Origin: Acanthornis magna
Taxonomy: Eukaryota > Chordata > Aves > Passeriformes > Acanthizidae
Assembly: GCA_036785705.1 (NCBI GenBank)
Contig: JAWUZG010000032.1
Coordinates: forward strand, 13,100,001-13,164,000
Length of the DNA: 64,000 nucleotides
Reading direction: 5' to 3'
The notes under the pieces: model-generated
Told to the model about the DNA's origin: nothing
The model's database searches: none
What the model saw: only the letters and a program-made list of their open reading frames with translations
Made by a program: the position numbers and the translations under genes
Shown here: piece after piece, positions 13,201-25,010 of the stretch
Position numbering within the stretch: position 1 is the stretch's first letter
How the letters are laid out: each line of letters starts with the position of its first letter

Positions 13201-14075
13201 GGCTGTTTTATGCTGACATGAATTTCAGAACAATAGTCCACTGAGCATTATTTGAGATCTAAATAATTCCAAGTGGTTTGTGTGAGTGATCTGATTTTGT
13301 GTGATACTCGTGGTATCTGTCAAATTTTGTTCCCTACTTCTGAGAATAATGAGTTAAAATGGGAGAGAAAGAATCCCTGATGGGGCTGTCATCCCTTCTG
13401 GGACTCCCTGAATGGAGTTACTCGAGCACAGACTACATGGGCACAAGAACAGGTGATGCAAACTGGCCATGAATAAACTTACACAGCTTTCTAACCATGT
13501 GTGATATAAATTCTGGAATAACTTCCAGCTGAATGCAGAAAGCCATCTGCTTTCAAAGCAGAATTTTAAAAAATGTAGGGGTGGGATGAGGTAAGGTAAC
13601 TAGGTACATAAGCTGCTCTACTTGAAAGGACATACTGTGTTGGAATTGATTTTTCTTGCAATAGTCTGAACCATGATGCAAAGAACGAGTCACACTGCTT
13701 CATGATGGACACGTTCTGTGTCAGCGATCCCTAAGGCAGAGAAGTATGTGCTCTGGTGGGCAGGGTCACCCCATCAATGACCAGGGGATAAGGTATTTTT
13801 TAAGGATTAATGTTTTAGGTTGAACTGGGGAAGCCAAGATTTTAAAACCATGCTTCCGTATGTTGGGTGAGCACCTGTGTCCTCTATTTGGCTCAGCAGA
13901 GAGGTTCTGGGGAAGTTTCTTGGGCTTGTAGGACCTTGAAGACAAGGCAGGAGGGGAAATAGCTGGTCTGAAAATCCTTCAAGTGATGAGATGGGATAAA
14001 AAGCTCTGAGCAGCTTAGTGGCATCAGGCTCTTTCTAGCTGTGCATGAGGTCCCCAGATGAAACACAATCACTAT

Positions 14076-14086
14076 GGGGGGGGGGG
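14076..14086 (+). repeat. G11 homopolymer
   Basis: Eleven consecutive G in otherwise mixed sequence; an error-prone site for sequencing and replication. Confidence 0.9.
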
Positions 14087-17000
14087 TAGCAGTGACTGGG
14101 ACAATGCCTGTGCCATATGTGCTGGGGACAGGCATAGGAAGGTGGGCACCTCTTCTTTGGGGGTTACATCTGCTGCACAGTCCTACATTCAAACAGCCTT
14201 TGGGAAGGAGATATTTTTGTTATTTCACATAATTGCACCAGAAAAATGTCTTTCCTTCATCTTCTGGCAGCTCTTCTGCTGACTACATTGGAAGAGCATC
14301 ATCTCAATAATAAAATCACCTGAGTATCCCAAATCAAAACAATGCCAGTATTTGAGGACTGGAGATGGTGGTCGGGCTTTATGCTTGGATTGGTGTAGTT
14401 CAAGCCCCTGGGGCTGTTTGGCACAACAGTGTGAAAATGTAAGTGTATGTATGGTTTTGTAGTATGTTTCAATTTTCAAGTAAATAAGATATAATCATAT
14501 TTCCTTTACGTGATTTTAAAGGACCTAAACCCTGCAGGAATAAAAGAAATTACTTGGTGGATTAATGTAAACTCTTCTTTATACACTCAGAGTTTTTATG
14601 TTTGGGTCAAAATATTTATGTTTTCCATCAGCAGAAAGCGCACAACAGATATCTGCCCAATATTAATCATCTTTATGTTAAAAACACTGTTCATTTACAG
14701 TTACCGAGTACATATTGTGTGATTAGGCTATTTTAAAACGTGATGAATGGGAATTTTACCTCTGTTCTGCCAATGAGGCAATTTTTATAGTCAGATGATA
14801 TTTACATTATAAATAGCACAAGCTGACTGCATTAATGCTAATAGAATCATTTGTTATTGCCCTCTCAGCACTCCTCCTGAAAGCTGGCTTCATTGGATTT
14901 AAATCCAGCTGGAGCTTTTGCCAAGAAGGTATTTATGTGCCTTTAACATCCACTCCACGCTGGCATTGGGGTGCCAGTGGGAAGCTGTGTCCCCTGCATG
15001 TGAGCTTCACATGGAAACAAATCAACATTCTTTCATGAATTAAATCAGACTATTTCTCCCTTCCTCCCCTCTCTGATTTGAAATGTGGTTTTCATATTGA
15101 TCTTCTAAATAAATCTCAGAGGAACCTGTATGATATTTCCTTGACCGTTTTAGATATCCAAATTTCCATGAGAAGTAAATCAGGACATCTGGCTCATTGC
15201 AGTCACAGCACTTCTCCTTTCCCCCACTTCTTCATACAAACAGTATTTCCAAGGGAGAGCTCCAAGTCTAGTAAAGTGCTGTGATAGTTAGACAAAGGGT
15301 GCTGGGTAATAGTGCAAAGAGTGCTGCTAGCATGATTAACTCGCCACGAGCTCTCGTCATCACAGAAATAAATTTCTATGCTGGAATTCATTTCCCCACT
15401 CAGCCCCTTCAGCAAACAAAACACTAGTTACAGGATGACGGCTGAAATTACCCACTCTTGTATAAGTTTCCAACATCGCTTAAGGCCGTGTGACAGCTCT
15501 GATGTAAATGAGAATACAGAGAATCCCAGCGCCAGACCTCTCTGTGGACCTCCAGCACCATCTGGCACTGTCCCCTGACTTGTGGGGAGTAGGAGGCTGC
15601 AGCTTCATCTCAGCATGCTTTGCTTTACTTCTCCTTGGGTAATACCATCACACACACACACTCACACAGAGCCACACGCAGGCAGAGCTGCATTTAAAAC
15701 ACTCTGAAGAGATGCAGTGGCCCCTCTGGGGCAGCGCTGCTGCTTGTGCCAGGTCCTCGATGCCCCTGCTTGGTTTTCCCACTGGGCTGCTGCCTGGTTC
15801 TGAGCAGAGGGAGCACCAGCCCTGCTTTGGGACCAAGCTGCTCAGTATTTTGTTTTTCCTTGCTGTTGAACGTGTGGCTCCAGGCCTTATTTACTGCATG
15901 CTAGCCAAGCCCTGTTCTCAAATGCTAATTTCCTAATACTTTTTTCCTGTGGCATTCATTACCCCATAATGTGCCTGCCTCACAAACATTAATTAACTTA
16001 TCTTCACAACATGCCTGCAGCAGCAGAGAGGCACTGCTGGCCTTGCTTCCAGCCTTTCTGAGACACAGAGTGTTTGAGCATCCTACCGAGGGCTGGCCTG
16101 TGGCAAACTTTCTGTGAGGGCAGGAGAGAGGAGGAAACTTGCTCCAGCATGCATGTATTTAATAGCCCCCGCTGAACCCCTCAGATAGTGACGAAGTCCT
16201 GCCCTATCTGAAGTCAGAAGGAAATGTTGTGGCTGGGTATTATTCCCTGTCCTTTCTGACATCCAGGGCACTGGACTGGGACCACAGCTTCTTATACCTT
16301 GGGTACAGCATCCCAGTGAAACAAAAGGGGACATCTCCATCCTCCTTGGAACTCCTGCAGCCTGATCATCACCAGCATGAGCACAGCAAACTAGATTTTT
16401 GGTGGCAGGAGATGGCATCTCCATCATCAGAGAATGGGACCCCAAACAACTGAGCAAAAGCAGAACTACAGAGAACTGAGATCCTAACTTTCTGTTTTCA
16501 AGTATCTTGCATTATTAATTAGTAGAGAAATAAATATGAAGCAGCCAGTAGTCACCAAGGGACCTGTTCAGATCATAGAAGAAGAGAGCAATGGGTTATG
16601 TACACTCCATTGAAATATTCTACCCTGTGGAGGGAGCTGGGCAAGTTGGGTTAGACACCCAGGCAAGAGCTGTGTGACATGTACCCTTCGTCCCTGGACT
16701 GCAGAGATCAAGGTGTGACCACCCTGGGTTTTTCCAGGTCTGATCAGCTCAGTGCTTTCTGGTGTGGGCGATGAGAAAATCTGACCTTTGTGCCATAGCA
16801 GATGGCTTAGCTACGGCATGGTATTATCCGAGACACCATGTGAACGACCATCTCTCTGCAAATGGAATATATGTGAGGAATAATGGGAAGGACACTGCAA
16901 ATGGAAAACAACAACCCTGAAATGAGCAAAAGAGCAGTGCTTCATTCCTGCTCTGTAATGCTCTGCATACCAGAAACCCATCTGCATCCTTGCTTTATAG

Positions 17001-17230
17001 GTCCTCTCACATTTGGACTCCAGACACTTCACTGCTTTTAATATTTATTTCTATGTGCATAGATGCACAATCACAGTCAGATTCTAATTACACATCCTTA
17101 TATAGAAATGTAGCATTTCCCAAAAGATGGCATTTGAGGTGTCTTGCTATAGTAATTGGTGGTTTTGTTAATTTCTAGATTACAGACATTATAATTATCA
17201 CACATAATTTTTCTGCTGGCTGGAAAAGAA

Positions 17231-17256
17231 TTTTTTTTTTTTTTTTTTTTTTTTTT
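17231..17256 (+). repeat. T26 homopolymer
   Basis: Twenty-six consecutive T. No retroposed gene or SINE is recognised beside it. Confidence 0.95.
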
Positions 17257-17611
17257 GGAGGAGAGGAAGGTGATTGGCCACTTATTTATATATTTTGGCT
17301 TGTTATGCTGAGAAAAAGGGACATACAATAACAGAAAGTGTCCCATTTCATATTTTCTGTCTTCTCTTAGGCTGTGCACTAGCTGCCACTAGCCAGAGGT
17401 CCCTTTCAGGCGTTAAAAGTTTCTCCCTTACTATAGTTTATATACAATCTCATAATCAATATCTTGTCTAGAATATACAAAATGTCTTTTAGGGTTATTT
17501 CTTTCTGAATAAAGCTTACTGGTTTTTAACACCAAATCAAACTTGATGACTTTTACAATTACATCTCCATAATCTCCTTTGTACAGAAGGTAAACATGGA
17601 GGATTACTTTG

Positions 17612-17870
17612 TCATAGAATCATGGAATGATTTGGGTGGGAAAGAACCTTAAAGATCAGCTAGTTCCACCTCCCCTGCTGTGGGCAGATGCGTTTCACTA
17701 TACGAGGTTGTTCAAAGTTTCATCCAACCTGGTCTTGAACAATTCCAGGGATGGGGCATCCACAGCTTCTTGTGCAACCAGTTCCAGTGCCTCACCACCC
17801 TCACAGTAAAACATTCCTTCAGTATATCCAATCTAAATCTACCCGCTTTTAGCCTAAAACCATTTTCTCA
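17612..17870 (-). mobile_element. CR1 LINE 3' end, minus orientation
   Basis: Starts tcatagaatcatggaatgat, the reverse complement of the terminal CR1 repeat, followed by the standard CR1 3' region (aaccttaaagatcagctagttcc, ccaacctggtcttgaacaa, gttccagtgcctcaccaccc). Truncated after about 260 bases. Confidence 0.92.
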
Positions 17871-19076
17871 AGCAGCATCTCTAACTTTTCTAATGTTATT
17901 TTTTTAGTTCTGTTAGAGCAGCAGTAACAAAATACACTTTAAGATGTTGTTTTTGTTCTTTAAATCATAGTATACAATGGAGCTCAGCTGAGTCTACGTG
18001 AACCATTATTCCATGCAATATTAGATTGCTCTGGGGGTAAGTTCTGAGCACTGAAAGGTTCAAATAAATAAATTGCAGCCCACAAAATCCTCTTATCCTT
18101 CCACTGTGTTATTCTCTTCTAAACCTCAGCTGATTTCACGGTCACAACTGAAGTATCAAGATGTCTCCAAAGCAACAATTAAAATGGTTTTTGCAGCTGC
18201 AGAACATAGATTTTGCTTTTGTGCCACTTTGCACTGTCTCACAATTACCTTCACCCCGTCTGTGCCCACAGTTTATCCAAAATCTCTGGGGATGAATTTT
18301 TCTGTAATATATACAATGCCTCTCACAACTCTGGTATCTCTAAACACTAGGTACCTGCATCACCATGAATAAAATACCCATGCATAAGCAGTCAGGCTAT
18401 GACAGATTTTTGAAGAGGCTACCGGATGTTTCAAGTATTTTTTTTATAACAAATCCCTGGGATTTAAGTAGAAATTTAGTACTTTACTTAAATCCATTGA
18501 TTTTAACCGTATTGCCAACCTCCATAATTTGTCATTAAAGCTGTACATCATAGAAGCTCATCTGTCCAAATATTTCAGCTGTGGTTTTGTTGCCCATTTT
18601 ATCACTGTCCAGCATGTACAGCAAATTTTAGAAGCTTAAAAATTAAGATTCTTCAAGACTTTAGAGACAGGTAATGCTAGCTCTTGTCATAAGACTCTTA
18701 TGAAATAGTGCCATTCCTTGACACTAATTCCGGATTGCTCCTAGAGGAGCTCCTTTCTGCAGCCTGCAGCGAAGGTGTGAGGGTGTTCAAGAGAAATAAA
18801 CAGGTAAAATATGGCATCAGAGCATGAAAAAAGGGTCTCCCCGTCTCCCTCCCTTAGCTTTGAAGCTGATGTGAGCTAGCTGTTGTCATTGTGGAAATGC
18901 AAGTGTAAGGTGTGTATGTTCCCACACCACTCTTGTGGGTAAGTGGGAGCATTTTCCAGGGCCCCCCAAATCCAGTGCCTCCTCACTGTCAGCCCATCCT
19001 ATCATTGGCTCTGTGGGATGGAGGCTACAGGGTCCCAGCTGGCACCCATGGTACTCTTCAGTTCATTATTGCAGGG

Positions 19077-19285
19077 TGTCCTGGTTTGGCCACAAGAAGC
19101 TGTCCCAAAGCTGCTCCTTTCTGTCAGAAAGAGCTTCTTTCCAGTGCCTCTACATCGGGGTGGAAATTTTAGCTGAGAAAACCTCTAACATGGACTTCTG
19201 TGGGTTGTAACCAATGGCCAGGATCAATCAGGCAGCGTGGGGGAGGCTGAACTGGTGAGGGCAAGCCCAAATCTTACAACTAGTG
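19077..19285 (+). mobile_element. Possible avian LTR fragment
   Basis: Begins TGTCCTGGTTTGGCCA and continues agaagctgtcccaaagctgc, tcctttctgtcagaaagagc, then ggtggaaatttt and a ggttgtaaccaatggccagg block. This resembles the 5' end of another bird LTR family as I recall it. Only the start is recognisable and no 3' boundary is visible, so the call is tentative. Confidence 0.4.
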
Positions 19286-22200
19286 GGAAAATCACACAAG
19301 TACTTATCGTCTGGGGCCATACAGTGAACCACACTGAGGAATAGATCTGCCTAAGAGAATCCATTAAAGAAGGTTTGCTTAAGACCTAGATCAGCATCAT
19401 TTTGTGGTCCCACATAAGCTGTGGAGGCAGCACTGAGAAGGTAACTTGGGACTGGGAGTGCTGAGAGACAGGGCAGAATCAGAGCCATCAAAGGGAACTT
19501 TTGTCAAATGGCAGCCTGGCAGGCAATATAGCTGGTGTAGTCAGTAAGTAAATCAGATGATAAGTTATGGATAATCATTGACCTAAAATGTGCTTTCAGT
19601 AACCCTACACTTTTATCTAGTACAGGCTCAAACAATTTAACTGTACCCCACACCAGCATCTCACTGGTGCAACCAAACCTGCCAAGGAACATTGCACTGG
19701 GAAAGGATTTGGGATTACACGTTACCAAGTTAAGAGGTAACATAAGAAAGGGAAACTAACATTTCTTCAGAGCCAAGTTTAATTTGTCCAAAATAGCACA
19801 GGTTTTAAGTTCTTAAGGCTCCTGGGTGTTTAATTTATTTAATACATTTTAAATGCTTGATGGTGAATTAAACATTCAAATATATTCCCTTTCTCATAGT
19901 GATGTGGGTCTGAGAGGAGATTAAAAGTTGGATTTGAAGCCATTGTTATGTAATTAGACTTATCTGGCCTTTGATTAGCCAGTGCAATTGCTCCCATGCA
20001 CCTGTCCATGCAGCGTGATTCATAATTCAGCACAGAATACACAGGTTTTCTTGTCTGCACATAATTGCTCAAATTTTTATTTGTCAAGTGTTGTAGATCA
20101 CAAGCAGTTTCAGTTCTGCATAGGCAGGCAAATGCTTCTTAAAATAACCCACATCCTGCAATTCTTCCCTCAGGAGCTTATCCATGAACATTTTCAGTGT
20201 ACTGATTAATGAGACCAAGCTTCCCCCTCGCACTCATCTGATTAAAATATTTAAAGGAATACTAGGCAAATTCAAATTGTCTAGTAAGTACTGGGTATGC
20301 TCTTCTCTGTATTAGCTGACTCTTGTTGATCTTGATAAAAGATAGTGAGGAAATCTCAATAAATCAGGAGTCTGTTACTGTTTAAGTCAGGAAGGCTCTC
20401 CTCCAGTGAGGTGTTACCTTTACCAGGTAACAAACAGGTAGGTGTCAGGTCAGACCAAATATTATGAAATAAGAAACAAAACACGCAGCAAAACTATTAC
20501 CCAGTGCAAGCCAAAGAAGAATCTGTGGCAACAGGATTAAAAAAATATAACTGGATCTGACAAAACGGTCTAAAAATCTGTGATACAAATGAAAAATGGC
20601 AAGAGCCAGTATGAGAATTCCAGGGTTTGTCATGAAACCTGTAAACCTCACCTCTTTTTGTTGTGATAAGCATGGCAGACACTCAGTAATGGGATGTCAC
20701 AGCAGGTACCAGGCATTCCCCATTTCAGCTGCTCATATGTGTATCACACAGATTCTTCTTGACAAAGCCGATGGTCTCTCTTTGTCTGCTCATCATTTTT
20801 GATACCAGCTGTACTCTTAAACACAGAGCTAATCTATTTATTTCTAGGAGTGTTAGAAAATTTATGAGGGTGCGGAGTGAGCTGCATCCAAATGGGCCAC
20901 TCTCAGGCTAATAGTAAATAAAGAAAAGCATTTCCCCTACAACCGCGATTTAGGAACTCTAATATTTATAAATATGAATATGAAATCAATAGGCAGATAT
21001 GTCTGCTACAGCCAGCACATGTAAGCAGGAGAGGCATGAATACAGTGATTTCTGTTGAAACTACAACTCCTGCAAGCATATATCAATATACTGACTTTAA
21101 AATACCTTTAAATGAATGTGCCTCTTCATTCTCTACAACCTTCAGGCACTTGAAACTCTTGGAGAATCACCATCCCTTTGTGAAACTGTGAAATGCTGTC
21201 AGTGATCTTTTGGAAATGGGTAAGAGTGAGGCTGGTTTCTGAGTTCACAAAGGTAAGCTGGAGCTGAAACACAACTGCTGATCATGCCAGCAGTACCTGT
21301 GTCATGCCCCGGGTTACAGAAACAATCACGAGCCTCCTGACACCAGAAGCACCTCCTTGGCAGAAAGTAAAGTGCTTGGCAAGCCTTCCTCTGCTGCATT
21401 TGCAAGCAGATTGTGTAGCTTTGCCCCCATCCTGGAAACCTCTCTGCAAGGATGGGCTGAGTCTGAGGGTGGGTTCCAGCTGCTTTGCACCAGCCATGCC
21501 AAAAGAAGTGAGGCTGGAGAAGCAAGTGGTTCAAAGAGCAGGAAGTAGACTTTCTTATTGGAAAGCTCTTCCTTTATTTTAAATATATATGTATGTATTC
21601 AGCACCTCTAGTAAGAAAAGGTACTGTGAGGTCTAAGAAGAGCTTTCAATCCCACAACTTTCCTCTGATTTCCCCACTAAGAGAGGAAAGTGTCATATGT
21701 GAAGAATTGGTGATGGGTGGTGTTTTGGAGGGAGTCATTGGTGATCAGAAGTAGGATGCAGCTGCTCAACCAGTACATAATTACTTAATCTCTCTATCAA
21801 GAGAAAACCCTGATAAGACAATATTGACCAAGGAGGGAAAGTTTAGAGCTCTGCTTATGAATGCTCAGCTCTGCTGAGTGGGAATGAGAGAAGCTGCTTG
21901 GTGATCCCCATGGAATGGACCACGTGAGATGACAGTGACATCCAGGTCTTGCCACACACCTCTGGGGACTTCTTACCTCCCCACAGAAATGCCCCCTCTG
22001 CAGTGGTCCTGGCATCTGTGGGGCAGGAAAGGGTGGCAGAAATGTGGGGTTCAATCCCAGCTATTTGAATATGAAAGTGAAGGTATTAATGGTCGTACTA
22101 GGTCTGGTGTGAGGAGTGAACTTCTCCCCTGTCACTGTGGCTGATGGGGCACTGAGCCTTTGCCCTCCTCTGGCTCTCCCAGCTCCCCTGCAGCACCTCA

Positions 22201-23400
22201 GGCTGCCCTGGGTGGGCACATGGGCTTTCCACACAGCCCATCCAATCAAAACGAGCGGGAGGAGGAAAAGTGAAGGGAGAAGGAAGATGAGATGAAAAGG
22301 CCAGGAGAGATTGCTTGAGCAGGAAGTGCAGGGCAGGCAATGAAGTAATACAGCCACAAACAAGCAGGCAACCGTGCCACATGCACGCAGTGTGCCTGGA
22401 AAAGCTCCCATCCTTCCAGGTCAGGAGAGGCTGATCTGGCCACTGATTTCACCAGCATGTGGGAGTCATGCTAAAAGAGTTTCTCCTTAATCCACAAGCA
22501 AGGCACAAATAGTTTCTGACGGAAAACAATATTAAAATTGTTGATTTTTAAAGAAAAAAAATAACACCCATTAATCAAACAAATGGCACGCTCTGGAGTT
22601 GAACAGTGTGGGACAGCAGATTAATTGCAGGAGTTGTCTGTTCCCCCTGCATCTCTCAGCATTTCAAAATGGACATAATACCCAGTTTTATTATTTGCCA
22701 GCCCTTTAAGTTGGACTTGAAATGCAATTAAAATAGCACTTGAGAGAGCCATACATTTTAATTAATGGCCTGCATTGCTGAGAAGTTGGAAAACAAAGAG
22801 AGCATTGCCCACTAGGAATGAATAAATCAAGACAGATGCGTTGCTGGGTGTCCATACATCAATATGACGACATAATCTAGTAGAGCAAGAAACCCATCTC
22901 TGCTGTAATATCACTCGCTTTGCTTCACTAATTTAGCGCAGTGGGTGCGTATGATAAGCTGAGTGCCAGCTTAACAGCCTCAGGTTTTTAAATTGGGACA
23001 AAATATATCTAAGGGAACGTGGTTCTGCTGCAGGGCTCCAAAACCAAGAGGAGCCCTCAAGAGACTCAGCTTCCTCAACTCCCCTCCCCACTGTGCTGCT
23101 TCTCCTTTTTGTTTCCAGCTCCCAGAGCTCTTGCCCTGAGCTGCCAAATTGGTGTCAACGATGCAGCAACCCCAGGTGCGGGTGACGCCTGAGAGTGGTG
23201 TGGAAAAGGTGCGAGCACCATGACACAAAGTCTGGGGTTTGCTCCAGCTCAACACGCTTGTTCTCCCCCAGAAACATGGGAAATATATGTACCAGGATAT
23301 TGCCAGGAAATATCTTGGCTAATCTCTGCTGCTCTCAATGTAATTTCTCCCATGGGCAGCTCGGATGCAGTGGCACTCTTTTGGAGGATACGTGAGATAC

Positions 23401-23470
23401 ACAGTGTATATATACACTGTACGCATGTGTGTGTCTGTGTGTGTGTGTGTAAATATATATGTATATATTT
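23401..23470 (+). repeat. 20-bp palindrome and GT/TA microsatellite
   Basis: Bases 23401-23420 form a perfect palindrome (acagtgtata, then tatacactgt). A GT tract with two interruptions follows to 23450, then a TA-rich tract. Confidence 0.9.
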
Positions 23471-24694
23471 ATGCCAAAGATTGGTGCCAGACAGGTTTCA
23501 AGCATAGATCTGGACTTTCTACTCCAGCCCCTAAGTTCACAAATATTTGACATGATGATCACCTTGCACATAGCATTTACCAAGAAATATATTGGAACAC
23601 TGAAAAACAAGCAACATCATTCAATTTTGCTAAATAAACAGTAAAATGGGAAGTGGTTCACATGATATAATTTACAGAGACTTTCAAGAGTTTGTACTTC
23701 CACCCACGTATCACACACCAGCTATGATTTTGGCTAAGGAGTAGCAGCGACTATGTAGAAGAGATTTCTTCAGCTTTTTACAAGGGGAAAACAAAACTGA
23801 AGCAAACAAAAAAACATGGAGTTCTTACTAAAAGCAGCGCCTGAAATAAGAGACTGGAAAAATGCAAACCTGTCAGCCATTTTAAAACATAGAAAACTCA
23901 AAATTACAGAATGCAGAATTAAAAATTTGCAGAGGACAGCATTTTTTTTGTAAATCTGTCCTTGAAACTCCATGAAAAACTGGCAAAAGAATGGCACTTA
24001 TGAAACAAGATAACAGAGGAAATTGGCTGTTGCCAGTATGAGAAAATGAGCCTTCCCTTCACAGAAATATGTTGAGCTGTCCTGTCCCCTTTTCCATGTC
24101 TTTGTGAATCTGCCTTTTTTGGAGAAAATGTGGACAGTCCTTGGGACCATAATCCAACAGCAGGCTCTGATCTAGGCATCTTCAGCAAAACACAGAAAGG
24201 ACTGGGATAGAGACATGAGGAAAGGCTGCTTCATGAGTCAGTAGTCCTCCTGCATTCAAATGCTTTAGACAGTTTTGGTCACTTCACCTTTAAACACAAG
24301 GTTGAAACTGATGATCTTCAGAGAAGGGTCAGCAAATAAACAAACACAGGGAAAATATCTTCTTAATTCTGCCTTGAGTTAGAAGTTGCTGATGGCTTTC
24401 CATTTGTCTTGAAAGAACAGTCCAGTTTTCAACACATATTCTATGTCCTGGGGACTCTGCAGAGCACAAACTGACCTTTCATCCACCACTGCAGAATTAT
24501 TTCCTCCCCTGAGCAGCCACCCAAGAGAAACACCAATGCAGACCAGCGAGCTGCCACAGCCAGGGACAAAAAGGGGTTTAAACACTTGTGCAGCCTTTGG
24601 TAAGGTTGTGCACGGGTAGAAACCATGTCAGACAAGAAACTACAATGCTCTGGATATAAGGAAATGTCCAAAAGCACCAAGCACACCTAAATAT

Positions 24695-25010
24695 TCACAG
24701 AATTATGGAATGTGCTGAGTTGGAAGGGACCCACAAGGATCATTGAGACCAAGTCCTGGCTCTGCACCATCCCCAGGAGTCACACTGTGTGCCCAAGGGT
24801 ATTGTCCAAATGTTTCTTGAACTCCATCAGGCTTGGTGCTGTGACCACTTCCCTGGGAAGCCTGTTCCAGTGCCCAAACATCTCCTATGTTAAGAACCTT
24901 TCTGTAATATGTAACCTAAACCTCCCCTGACACAACTTCAGGCCATTCCCTTGGTCCTGTCACTGGGCGCCACAGAGAAGAGATCAGTGCCTGCCCCTCC
25001 TCTTCCCTTG
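24695..25010 (-). mobile_element. CR1 LINE 3' end, minus orientation
   Basis: Reads tcacagaattatggaatg, then gagttggaagggacccacaaggatcattgag, the reverse complement of a common avian CR1 subfamily end, and continues through ccctgggaagcctgttccagtgcc and gccacagagaagagatcagtgcc. It looks less diverged than the CR1 at 740-1295. Just outside its truncated 5' end is a 12-bp direct repeat (25011-25022 and 25029-25040). Confidence 0.92.

Larger units (their letters stand above)
10281..17611. other. Intergenic stretch
   Basis: No repeat family, exon or RNA gene recognised. Contains the G11 and T26 runs and a short CA repeat (15649-15668). The 146-codon minus frame at 12430-12870 has no recognised domain. 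Confidence 0.6.
17871..24694. other. Intergenic stretch
   Basis: Contains the possible LTR piece at 19077, the palindrome/GT repeat at 23401, and an AT-rich block with homeodomain-like sites near 22490-22800. No exon recognised. Confidence 0.6.

Noticed and set aside
24230..24340. Possible diverged CR1 (cagttttggtcacttcacc)
   Set aside because: Only one short phrase resembles the CR1 ORF2 region; the flanks do not, so not called.
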